NCBI RefSeq assembly: GCF_963422335.1
Contig: NZ_OY729424.1
Span: 1,426,001 to 1,490,000, forward strand
Reading direction: 5' to 3'
Source: an uncultured Roseateles sp.
GTDB taxonomy: Bacteria > Pseudomonadota > Gammaproteobacteria > Burkholderiales > Burkholderiaceae_C
DNA: 64,000 nt
Each line of letters begins with the position of its first letter. Positions within the stretch are counted from its first letter, which is position 1. Both the position numbers and the translations under genes were made by a program. The notes beneath the pieces are model-generated. The model saw only the letters and a list, made by a program, of their open reading frames with translations. It had not been told where the DNA came from and ran no database searches. This document shows, one piece after another, positions 58,123 through 64,000 of the stretch.

Positions 58123-58491
58123 ATGGTGGACACGATGACAAGCGACAAACCGGTTAAGCGACGGCACTACAGCGAAGCACTGAAGGCGCAGGTGATGGCC
58201 GAGTGCGAAGCGCCGGGCGCCTCGGTGGCGAAGGTGGCCCTGGCCCATGGCATCAATGCCAACGTCGTGCACCGCTGGCGCCAACTCGCCCGCGAAGACC
58301 AGCCCGCTGTGCCCGCGATCTCAAGCGGCTTCATCCCGGTGCCCCTTGCCCCATCGCCCATACCGCCAGTGGTGCCGGCCAGCTCCGACATCCAGGTCCA
58401 ACTGCGTCGAGGCGCAACAACGATGACGATCACCTGGCCGGTGTCGGCCGCTGCCGACTTCGCCGCCTGGACCCGCGAGTTGCTCCGATGA
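58123..58491 (+). CDS. tnpA: IS66 TnpA accessory protein
   Basis: A 122-aa protein with an HTH of the IS3/IS66 TnpA type ('RRHYSEALKAQVMAECEAPGASVAKVALAHGINANVVHRWR'), then a Pro-rich linker. A shorter start, at ATG 58135, is also possible. It is required with TnpB and TnpC in IS66 elements. Its stop overlaps the tnpB start (ATGA). Confidence 0.93.
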   Translation: MVDTMTSDKPVKRRHYSEALKAQVMAECEAPGASVAKVALAHGINANVVHRWRQLAREDQPAVPAISSGFIPVPLAPSPIPPVVPASSDIQVQLRRGATTMTITWPVSAAADFAAWTRELLR

Positions 58492-58820
58492 TCCGTGTGG
58501 ACGCCGTGTGGCTGGCGGTCGAGCCGCTGGACATGCGCGCTGGCACTGAGGCTGCACTGGCTCGCGTGGTGCAGGTCTTCGGCGCTGCCCGGCCCCACCA
58601 TGCCTACCTGTTCGCCAACCGCCGGGCCAATCGCATGAAGGTGCTGGTGCACGATGGCATTGGCGTCTGGCTGGCCGCCAGGCGACTCAACCAGGGCAAG
58701 TTCGTCTGGCCCCGCGATGCCGGGCTGACCCTGGCGCTCACGCAGCAGCAGCTCGGCGCACTGGTGCTGGGCCTGCCCTGGCAGCGCATCGGCGAAGCCG
58801 GCATCATCAGCGTGCTGTAG
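58488..58820 (+). CDS. tnpB: IS66 TnpB (Orf2-type) protein
   Basis: A 110-aa protein: 'VWLAVEPLDMRAGTEAALARVV' and 'AYLFANRRANRMKVLVHDGIGVWLAARRLNQGKFVWP', which is the standard IS66 Orf2 pattern. The start overlaps the tnpA stop, so expression is coupled. It is unrelated to the RNA-guided TnpB nucleases. Confidence 0.94.
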   Translation: MIRVDAVWLAVEPLDMRAGTEAALARVVQVFGAARPHHAYLFANRRANRMKVLVHDGIGVWLAARRLNQGKFVWPRDAGLTLALTQQQLGALVLGLPWQRIGEAGIISVL

Positions 58821-58911
58821 GTGCCTTGACGCGGCAACCCCGGTCGCAGTTCCACGCAATTGTCGAATGTGCTGATGCGCACAGGCTCGACCGCTGGCAC
58901 GATCAACTCCC

Positions 58912-60465
58912 GTGATCGCCACCGACCGCATCGACACGCTGACACCCGAGCAACTGCGCCAGGCGCTGCATTCGGCGCTTGCCGAAGTCCAGCGTCACGA
59001 GCGCCAGGCCGCTCACGACCGCGCCCTCATCGACAAGCTTACGCACGAGATGGCGGTGCTCAAGCGGCTGAAGTTTGCCGCCAAGTCCGAGAGCTTCAAC
59101 GCGGAGCAGAAGAGCCTTCTCGAAGAGGCGCTCGACGCCGATCTGGCTGCGCTGGCGCTGGAGATCGAGCAGCGCGAAGCTGGCAAGCCCAACTCCACCG
59201 AGAAACGCCAAGCCAAGCGCACCGCACTGCCGGCCGAACTGCCACGGCGCGAAGTGCGTCATGAGCCTGACAGCCTCACATGCGGTTGTGGCTGCCAGCT
59301 CAAGCGCATCGGCGAAGACGTGGCCGAGAAGCTCGACTACGTGCCCGGCGTCTTCACGGTCGAACGCCATGTCCGCGGCAAGTGGGTCTGCGGCCGGTGC
59401 GAGACCCTCGTGCAGGCGCCTGTCGCGCCGCACATCATCGACAAGGGCATCCCCACCACCGGGCTGCTGGCCCAAGTGCTGGTGGCCAAGTACCTGGATC
59501 ACCTGCCGCTGTACCGGCAGGAAGGCATCTTTGGCCGGGCCGGTCTGGCCATCCCGCGCTCGACGCTGGCCGAGTGGGTGGGCCAATGCGGCGTGCAGTT
59601 GCAGCCACTGGTGGATGCGCTCAAGGCAGAGATGCTGGCCCGAGCCGTGCTGCACGCTGACGAGACACCGGTGGCCATGCTCAAGCCAGGCCACGGCAAG
59701 ACACACCGGGCCTATCTGTGGAGCTATTGCACGACGGCCTACGACAGCCTGCGCGCTGTGGTCTTCGACTTCGCTGACAGCCGGGGCGGCCAGCACGTTC
59801 GGGCCTTCCTAGGCTTGGGGGAGCCAAGCAATTCGGGTTGGTGCGGCAAGCTCGTCTGCGACGACTTCTCGGGGTACAAGGCCTGCTTCGAGCTGGGCGT
59901 GACCGAGGCCGGATGCCTGGCCCACGCCAGACGCAAGTTCCATGAACTGTGGGCCAACCATGGCAGTCCAGTCGGCGAACAGGCGCTGAAGTTCTTTGGC
60001 GAGCTTTACGACGTCGAGCGTGAGGTCCGAGAACTGGATCCCGATGAGCGCAAGCGCATCCGGCAACTGCGCTCGCGACCCGTGGCCGATGCCTTGCGGC
60101 AGTGGTTGAGCGGGCAGCGGCAACGGGTCCCTGAAGGCTCAGCCACGGCCAAGGCCATCGACTACAGCCTCAAGCGTTGGCAGGCGCTGACGCGCTTCAT
60201 CGACGATGGCGAGCTGCCTGCGGACAACAACTGGGTCGAGAACCAGATCAGGCCCATCGCCCTAGGTCGAAACAACTGGCTATTCGCTGGCAGCCTGCGT
60301 GCGGGTCAGCGTGCGGCTGCCATCATGAGTCTGGTGCACTCGGCGAGGCTGAATGGGCATGAACCGCATGCCTACCTGCGCGACGCGCTGGAGCGCTTGC
60401 CCACGCAGCCGGCCAGTCGGATCGCCGAGTTGTTGCCGCACCGCTGGAATCCCGCCGCCATCTGA
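58912..60465 (+). CDS. tnpC: IS66 transposase TnpC
   Basis: A 517-aa transposase starting at GTG 58912: an N-terminal coiled coil, a zinc-binding region ('LTCGCGCQLKRIGEDVAEKLDYVPG' and 'WVCGRCETLVQAP'), and the DDE core with 'VLHADETPVAML', 'KLVCDDFSGYKACFE' and the terminal 'ADNNWVENQIRPIALGRNNWLFAGS'. No frameshift or stop is seen, so it should be functional. Confidence 0.95.
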   Translation: MIATDRIDTLTPEQLRQALHSALAEVQRHERQAAHDRALIDKLTHEMAVLKRLKFAAKSESFNAEQKSLLEEALDADLAALALEIEQREAGKPNSTEKRQAKRTALPAELPRREVRHEPDSLTCGCGCQLKRIGEDVAEKLDYVPGVFTVERHVRGKWVCGRCETLVQAPVAPHIIDKGIPTTGLLAQVLVAKYLDHLPLYRQEGIFGRAGLAIPRSTLAEWVGQCGVQLQPLVDALKAEMLARAVLHADETPVAMLKPGHGKTHRAYLWSYCTTAYDSLRAVVFDFADSRGGQHVRAFLGLGEPSNSGWCGKLVCDDFSGYKACFELGVTEAGCLAHARRKFHELWANHGSPVGEQALKFFGELYDVEREVRELDPDERKRIRQLRSRPVADALRQWLSGQRQRVPEGSATAKAIDYSLKRWQALTRFIDDGELPADNNWVENQIRPIALGRNNWLFAGSLRAGQRAAAIMSLVHSARLNGHEPHAYLRDALERLPTQPASRIAELLPHRWNPAAI

Positions 60466-60505
60466 TCTGGCCATCGCCGTCAAGATGGGTTTGGCGGACG
60501 CTTAC

Positions 60506-60513
60506 CTTGAGAG
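60506..60513. repeat. Right target-site duplication of the IS66 element (CTTGAGAG)
   Basis: Second copy of the 8-bp duplication, directly after the right end of the element; it continues into the leader of the radC fragment. Confidence 0.95.
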
Positions 60514-60550
60514 GATGAATCACAGATGTTCTTCAACCAAGGAGTCTGTG

Positions 60551-60820
60551 ATGGATCTTGACCAAGCAAGAAGGGTCATCGCTGACCACTTCACTCAATC
60601 TCTCAAACGGCATGGCTGCTTCGATTCCCCTCCCGTTGTTCGGGAATACCTGAGCGCAAGATGTGCAGGACTGGAGCATGAGGTCTTCTTTGTGCTTTTC
60701 CTGGACGCTCAGCACCGTCTGATTGAGGCCGTAGAAATGTTTAGGGGCAGCCTCACCCAAACCAGCGTGTACCCGAGGGAGATTGTCAAAGAGGCATTGC
60801 GCCATAACGCTGCTGCAGTT
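60551..60820 (+). pseudogene. radC: radC (JAB/MPN family), 3'-truncated
   Basis: About 90 codons from ATG 60551 (AAGGAG upstream) are the N-terminal half of a RadC-like DNA repair/island protein: 'VVREYLSARCAGLEHEVFFVLFLDAQHRL', then 'EMFRGSLTQTSVYPREIVKEALRHNAAAV'. In intact RadC this is followed by the HNHPSG metal site; here the reading frame instead passes into unrelated sequence at about 60820 and ends at 60958 with a Cys/Arg-rich tail. The JAMM metal ligands are lost. RadC-type genes are frequent passengers on integrative elements. Confidence 0.85.
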
Positions 60821-60821
60821 G

Positions 60822-61721
60822 ACCTGCCCGAACGGTACTTCATCTACCAGTACTGGCACGGACACTGCCGCAGCAACCGCTGCAGCAAATGCACTGTGCC
60901 CGACAGGCAAACTGATGTCTGTCACACCGAAGGACGCCGCAACCGCGGTTTCCCCTGACACCTTCGCAGGTGTTATGGTGACCCTCGACAGCACGATCGA
61001 CCCGAGCAGTCTCACGACTGCAAACGTCACGCTGAAGACCGGCACAACGGCAACGAGCGCAACGGTCACAGCCGACGGCACGAAAGGCTTCAAGGTCACC
61101 CTTGCAAGCAAGCTCGCTTACGACAAGCCGTATACCTTCACCGCAAACGTGAAGGACACCCTGGGAAGGGCAATCACGGTGAGCACGTCGTTCGCAACGG
61201 GCGCCGCCCCGTGCCAGACCAACATGATCTGGAAACAAGAGCTCGGTCAGTGTGTCTACCAGATGGGCGTCAAGGTCTTCACGGCCAACCAAGTACCCCT
61301 TGGCTGTGATCACGAGACGGAAGTGTGCTGGACGGAGTTCTTCTCCAAGGGTCCGGACACCGGGCTCAAGCTCATCGATACGAGCGCCGTCATGACAGGC
61401 TTCAACACCCGGCCGCTGGTCTTCGGTTTCTGGAAGAACAACGCCACCCTCTTTGGGGTGACGGGGCTGTGGAAACTCCTGGCAATCTATGTCGATACCA
61501 AGAAGATCACTGCCGGTTCTGCCAGCGACGTTGGTGTTTCAGGAAGTACCGATGAACTGGACTGGGTCTATTCTCCCAGGCCCAATGAAGGATATCTCCC
61601 TGGCATCATTGCTCACCTGAAAGGGTCTGGGCTGTGCTACCTGATGGCATGGGATGACAAGCAGCAAGCATGGGATATCAATGGCACCGGCGATGGCAAG
61701 CCGACCACCTGCCCGCAGTAA
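60822..61721 (+). pseudogene. Secreted Ig-like domain protein, 5'-truncated
   Basis: A frame continuous from about 60822 to 61721 but without its own signal peptide or valid start. It begins at 'LTCPNGTSSTSTGTDTAAATAAAN', followed by a bacterial Ig-like (Big_5) domain ('MSVTPKDAATAVSPDTFAGVMVTLDSTIDPSSL' to 'GRAITVSTSFATG') and a C-terminal Cys-containing domain of about 160 residues that ends 'GDGKPTTCPQ'. It is in a different frame from the radC remnant, with which it was joined by deletion or recombination at about 60820. Met at 60915 could still give a non-secreted product. A terminator follows. Confidence 0.75.
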
Positions 61722-61736
61722 CAACATTACTGCCCC

Positions 61737-61765
61737 AAAGCTCCACACGATAGTGTGGAGCTTTT
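61737..61765 (+). terminator. Rho-independent terminator
   Basis: A perfect 12-bp stem (61737-61748 with 61753-61764, loop GATA) followed by TTTTG. It lies 16 bases after the stop of the Ig-like fragment and ends that transcript. Confidence 0.88.
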
Positions 61766-61917
61766 GTTTGAGCAGGTAGGGGTGGGTGCCACCGACCAGG
61801 CTGCTGCTGAAGACAGTCAGCAGATGGCCACTCTCTAGCTTGATCGCCCTCCTCACCGACTGCCGCGAAGCGTGCTGTGTCATGGGATTCTGCTTCGTGC
61901 TCGGATAACATCCGCAC

Positions 61918-63027
61918 ATGACGCCCAATCAGATTTACGGCAGGATTTTAGAACTAAATGAACTGCTTGAGAGCCTTCGAGGTGAGGCATTGGCAAGATT
62001 CAATTCATTTATGCCCGGCAAGGGGCTACTTTCCTTTCATGCCCACATCGGCATGCATAACAACACCTTTGTCGATTCGGTTCGAACGCGTTTCGGTGGG
62101 CCAGAAGAATTCATTGCCAAATGGGTTCATGGACTTCATGCATCGCTTGATGCACTACGCGCGAAAGGAAAAATGGGGTATCAAGGCCGTCTTTACGGAG
62201 ATGAAGTTGTACTTCGATGCATACAAGATCAGGTTCTCCGAAAATATACGCTGACTTTTCTGGAGCGTAACTTCTATCGCAACTACATAGAACGCACGCG
62301 ACACAAACCTGATGATGCCCTATGGAGTGTGTGGTTTGGCGCTGGCAATCTCTCGTGGGGTCTTGTAATAGCACCTGCACTACGCAACAACGAGTGGACC
62401 AATGACAAGAGTCAGATGCGACGAGAGCGATACACGTATTGGACTATTGAGCATGTTCTTGCGGCTGGCTTAATTGACCCTGATTCGCCGAATCCAATGC
62501 GATTCGACTCTCTTTCGCGTTTTGTAGATTTCTATAGAAGCGTGCTTAAACGAGTTTCAGTATCATCTTACGAGCAAGCCATTTCAGATCGATACTTGGA
62601 CTACTTGTCGTCTTCGCGTATGCCAATGGCAGAGCCATTGCTGATACCGGAGTTTCGCTATGCCGGCAAAGAAAAGAAGCATGAATTCCGACTGGACTTC
62701 ACTGTCCTTAATGGACACACACTCGACTTAACTGGATTTGAAATAAGTCCAGCATCGACACATGTTAGTGTGAAGAAGGCGGCAGAAAAGACTCAAGTTC
62801 AACTCAATACTGAGTTGCGCGAGGCCTGGGAACATGAGATGAAGAAGCGAAATGACTACTTCCAAAAATTTGGAGTATCTGTCGTTACATTTACCGACTC
62901 GCACCTCGCCAACATCGATGCCTGCTTTGATGTCATTCGCGAGCGGCTTATGGCTCGCTCAGCCGGCCCCGTTAGCCTTGATGCGGCACTGAAGAGTCTT
63001 CAGGATAGTTACGGCATTGGCGTTTAG
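61918..63027 (+). CDS. Hypothetical protein with restriction-endonuclease-like core
   Basis: A 369-aa soluble protein. The stretch 'EFRYAGKEKKHEFRLDFTVLNGHTLDLTGFEISPASTH' (245-282) has the layout of a PD-(D/E)xK nuclease core: D260 in 'RLDF', then E275 in 'GFEIS', with Ser in place of the usual Lys. 'KTQVQLNTELREAWEHEMKKRNDYFQKFG' and 'VTFTDSHLANIDACFD' follow. I recognise this pattern from uncharacterised standalone proteins, not a named gene. Composition is intermediate GC. No paired methyltransferase is present, so it is not an ordinary restriction-modification system. Confidence 0.65.
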   Translation: MTPNQIYGRILELNELLESLRGEALARFNSFMPGKGLLSFHAHIGMHNNTFVDSVRTRFGGPEEFIAKWVHGLHASLDALRAKGKMGYQGRLYGDEVVLRCIQDQVLRKYTLTFLERNFYRNYIERTRHKPDDALWSVWFGAGNLSWGLVIAPALRNNEWTNDKSQMRRERYTYWTIEHVLAAGLIDPDSPNPMRFDSLSRFVDFYRSVLKRVSVSSYEQAISDRYLDYLSSSRMPMAEPLLIPEFRYAGKEKKHEFRLDFTVLNGHTLDLTGFEISPASTHVSVKKAAEKTQVQLNTELREAWEHEMKKRNDYFQKFGVSVVTFTDSHLANIDACFDVIRERLMARSAGPVSLDAALKSLQDSYGIGV

Positions 63028-63082
63028 GTTCGGGATGAGTTAACGCCAGGATATTTGTCCCGTCGCTATGTATTCACAATGC

Positions 63083-63113
63083 AAAAGAGCCACCCTTGCG
63101 GTGGCTCTTTTTT
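63083..63113. terminator. Bidirectional rho-independent terminator
   Basis: AAAAGAGCCACC / GGTGGCTCTTTT, a perfect 12-bp stem (63083-63094 with 63100-63111), with T-runs on both sides. It separates the nuclease-like gene from the convergent H-NS gene and can end transcription from either direction. Confidence 0.92.
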
Positions 63114-63129
63114 GGCTGGTCAAACGCTG

Positions 63130-63426
63130 TCAGACCAAAAAGTCTTCCAACTTGGCACCGCCGTCAATGGCAGCCTTCAGCCACTTCGGACGCAGGCCGC
63201 GACCGCTCCAAGCCTCGCCTGTTGCTTTGTTGCGATACTTCGCAGCGACCTTGGATACCTTTGCAGTCTTGGGTGCGCGGGTGCTCAGATCACTCAGACT
63301 GAGATCGTAGTCGGCCATCAAGGCCTTCACCTTGGCGATCGCGTCTGTGCGTTCTCTCGAAGTGGTTTCGTTGATCTGCTGATCCAAAGCTGCCCGCTGC
63401 GCCAGGAGATCTTTAAGAGAAGCCAT
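63130..63426 (-). CDS. H-NS family nucleoid-associated protein
   Basis: A 98-aa H-NS family protein: an N-terminal oligomerisation helix ('LKDLLAQRAALDQQINETTSRERTDAIAKVKALMADYDLSLSDL') and the C-terminal DNA-binding motif 'KYRNKATGEAWSGRGLRPKWLKAAIDGGAKLEDFLV', the usual Burkholderiales short form. H-NS proteins silence AT-rich foreign DNA. AAGGA lies eight bases before the start. Being carried on the accessory region next to AT-rich genes, it may modulate their expression. Confidence 0.93.
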   Translation of the reverse strand: MASLKDLLAQRAALDQQINETTSRERTDAIAKVKALMADYDLSLSDLSTRAPKTAKVSKVAAKYRNKATGEAWSGRGLRPKWLKAAIDGGAKLEDFLV

Positions 63427-63622
63427 CGCTTGGTTCCTTGAAATTGTGGGGCCGATTCAGCACAAATTGCTGGATATTGGTCGATGCATTATGCCGTGTC
63501 GGATTGAATTTGGCTGCCCAGTTCTGCGTAAGCATGCACTGGTGCGACATCTATCACTTTGATACATTCGGCTGTGGTGGGTGCTGCGAAGTGCTCGCCC
63601 CTGCTATTCCTCCCTGAGCAGG

Positions 63623-63684
63623 AGCCAGGTGGTGGTGACATCGCCTGGCTTTCCAGCCTCGGCCTTTGGGCCGGGGCTTTTTTT
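63623..63684 (+). ncRNA. Candidate small structured RNA with terminator
   Basis: Two consecutive hairpins: AGCCAGG (63623-63629) pairs with CCTGGCT (63644-63650), then AGCCTCGGCC (63655-63664) pairs with GGCCGGGGCT (63669-63678) followed by seven T. The second is a proper terminator not following any credible plus-strand gene, so it may end a short RNA that starts somewhere around 63520-63620. No promoter is convincing. Confidence 0.4.
63655..63684 (+). terminator. Rho-independent terminator without an obvious upstream gene
   Basis: A 10-bp GC stem with one G-T pair, loop TTTG, and a seven-T run. It is on the plus strand, downstream of the divergent space before H-NS, and no coding region is seen before it. 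Confidence 0.8.
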
Positions 63685-64000
63685 CGCCACGATGCCAGAT
63701 CGCAGCGAGACCGCACGGGCGTGACGTTGCCGTTTTCGAATCAGTCATGGCTTGACCCCATGGTGACTGGCGCGCGCCAGTACCGGCCATTCCGCACATT
63801 GGGATGTTGGGACGTTTGGGGATTATCCATATCGAACAAAGGAGGAGCCCCGTCAAAGAGGTGGCTCCTCCTCTTTGAGGTGACAAAGTTGAATGCATTG
63901 CATGGAATGCATTCTTTGTACCGGCCTTCGCATGCTCCATACTTTGTGTATGAAACCAAGAATGCGAGATACGTTGCAGCTGGAGCTTATTGATACGCAC

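Larger units (their letters stand above)
58054..60505 (+). mobile_element. IS66 family insertion sequence, complete
   Basis: A 2452-bp element with ends GTAACCGTCCGGCCAAC (left) and, on the opposite strand, GTAAGCGTCCGCCAAAC (right), giving near-perfect terminal inverted repeats followed by CCCATCTTGA on both sides. It carries tnpA, tnpB and tnpC in order and is flanked by CTTGAGAG on each side. Removing it restores the unbroken intergenic sequence between the ATPase stop and the radC leader. It appears intact, and so potentially active. Confidence 0.95.
63427..64000. other. Noncoding stretch with hairpins, right edge of window
   Basis: About 570 bases upstream of the H-NS start. Open frames on both strands are long but lack ribosome binding sites and familiar sequence. 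It contains two stem-loops ending in a terminator (63623-63684), a stem AGGAGGAGCC / GGCTCCTCCT (63840-63872), and the AT-rich self-complementary repeat GAATGCATTGCATGG-like block near 63891-63914. The H-NS promoter must lie at its left edge. Confidence 0.45.

Noticed and set aside
58488..58820. TnpB as an RNA-guided nuclease gene
   Set aside because: The protein is the short IS66 Orf2 accessory factor, not the RuvC-containing IS200/IS605 TnpB; no guide-RNA features are present.
60783..60821. A start for the Ig-like protein at TTG 60783
   Set aside because: These codons belong to the radC remnant in another frame; there is no signal peptide or ribosome binding site, so this is not a real start.
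63554..64000. Open frames on both strands at the right edge
   Set aside because: They contain the terminator hairpins and have no Shine-Dalgarno; composition does not look coding.
1..64000. CRISPR array, tRNA or rRNA genes
   Set aside because: No regularly spaced direct repeats or RNA gene signatures were seen on reading both strands.

Overview
The window comes from a GC-rich betaproteobacterium, most likely a Burkholderiales member of the Roseateles/Rubrivivax/Leptothrix type. This is inferred from a PhaM-type PHA granule regulator, a DUF3567 protein, a Bug-family solute receptor, an H-NS of the short Burkholderiales type, methionine synthase split into two polypeptides, and a PEP-CTERM protein. 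No rRNA or tRNA gene and no CRISPR array was seen.

Positions 1-46680 read as an ordinary chromosome backbone with tightly packed GC-rich genes. In order: a partial GNAT acetyltransferase; FIST, PhaM and TraB/GumN proteins; a VOC protein; a winged-helix/ATPase-like protein; a CpdB-type periplasmic nucleotidase; a double AAA+ ATPase; DUF3567 and DUF3108 proteins; and a fumarylacetoacetate hydrolase. A PotD-like binding protein is fused transcriptionally to a large Cache-PAS-GAF-GGDEF-EAL sensor, an arrangement like the NspS-MbaA polyamine/c-di-GMP pair. Next come an M16 peptidase; a LysR/SDR divergent pair with a perfect inverted repeat between them; a small cluster ending in a beta-CASP nuclease and a BON protein; and a six-gene minus-strand run (rhodanese, VOC, LysR, Bug receptor, CaiB/BaiF CoA-transferase, enoyl-CoA hydratase). 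The two halves of MetH follow, separated by an opposite-strand degenerate HD-domain gene, and the second half is preceded by an S-adenosylhomocysteine riboswitch. The backbone ends with an unknown 759-aa protein, a PEP-CTERM glycerophosphodiesterase, a DUF1800/DUF1501 pair and a three-gene ABC transporter.

At about 47173 the backbone stops inside comM/yifB, whose conserved CPCG segment is cut. From there to the right edge the sequence is accessory: lower and patchy GC, unknown genes and mobile DNA. It holds an HTH protein, an LRAT-like papain-fold protein and a small coiled-coil protein with its own terminator. An AT-rich two-gene unit follows: a multi-pass membrane protein and a 1028-aa protein with a HECAH zinc-peptidase motif. 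Next is a cassette of two VirD4/HerA-like ATPases, one ending in a restriction-endonuclease-like domain, together with two small proteins. A complete IS66 element with an 8-bp target duplication follows, then a truncated radC joined to a 5'-truncated Ig-like gene, a nuclease-like protein, an H-NS gene and a structured noncoding stretch.

The best candidates for something undescribed are the membrane protein plus metallopeptidase pair (48896-53222) and the ATPase/nuclease cassette (53265-58000), both inside an island interrupting comM. The right end of the island lies beyond the window, so its integration machinery is not visible.
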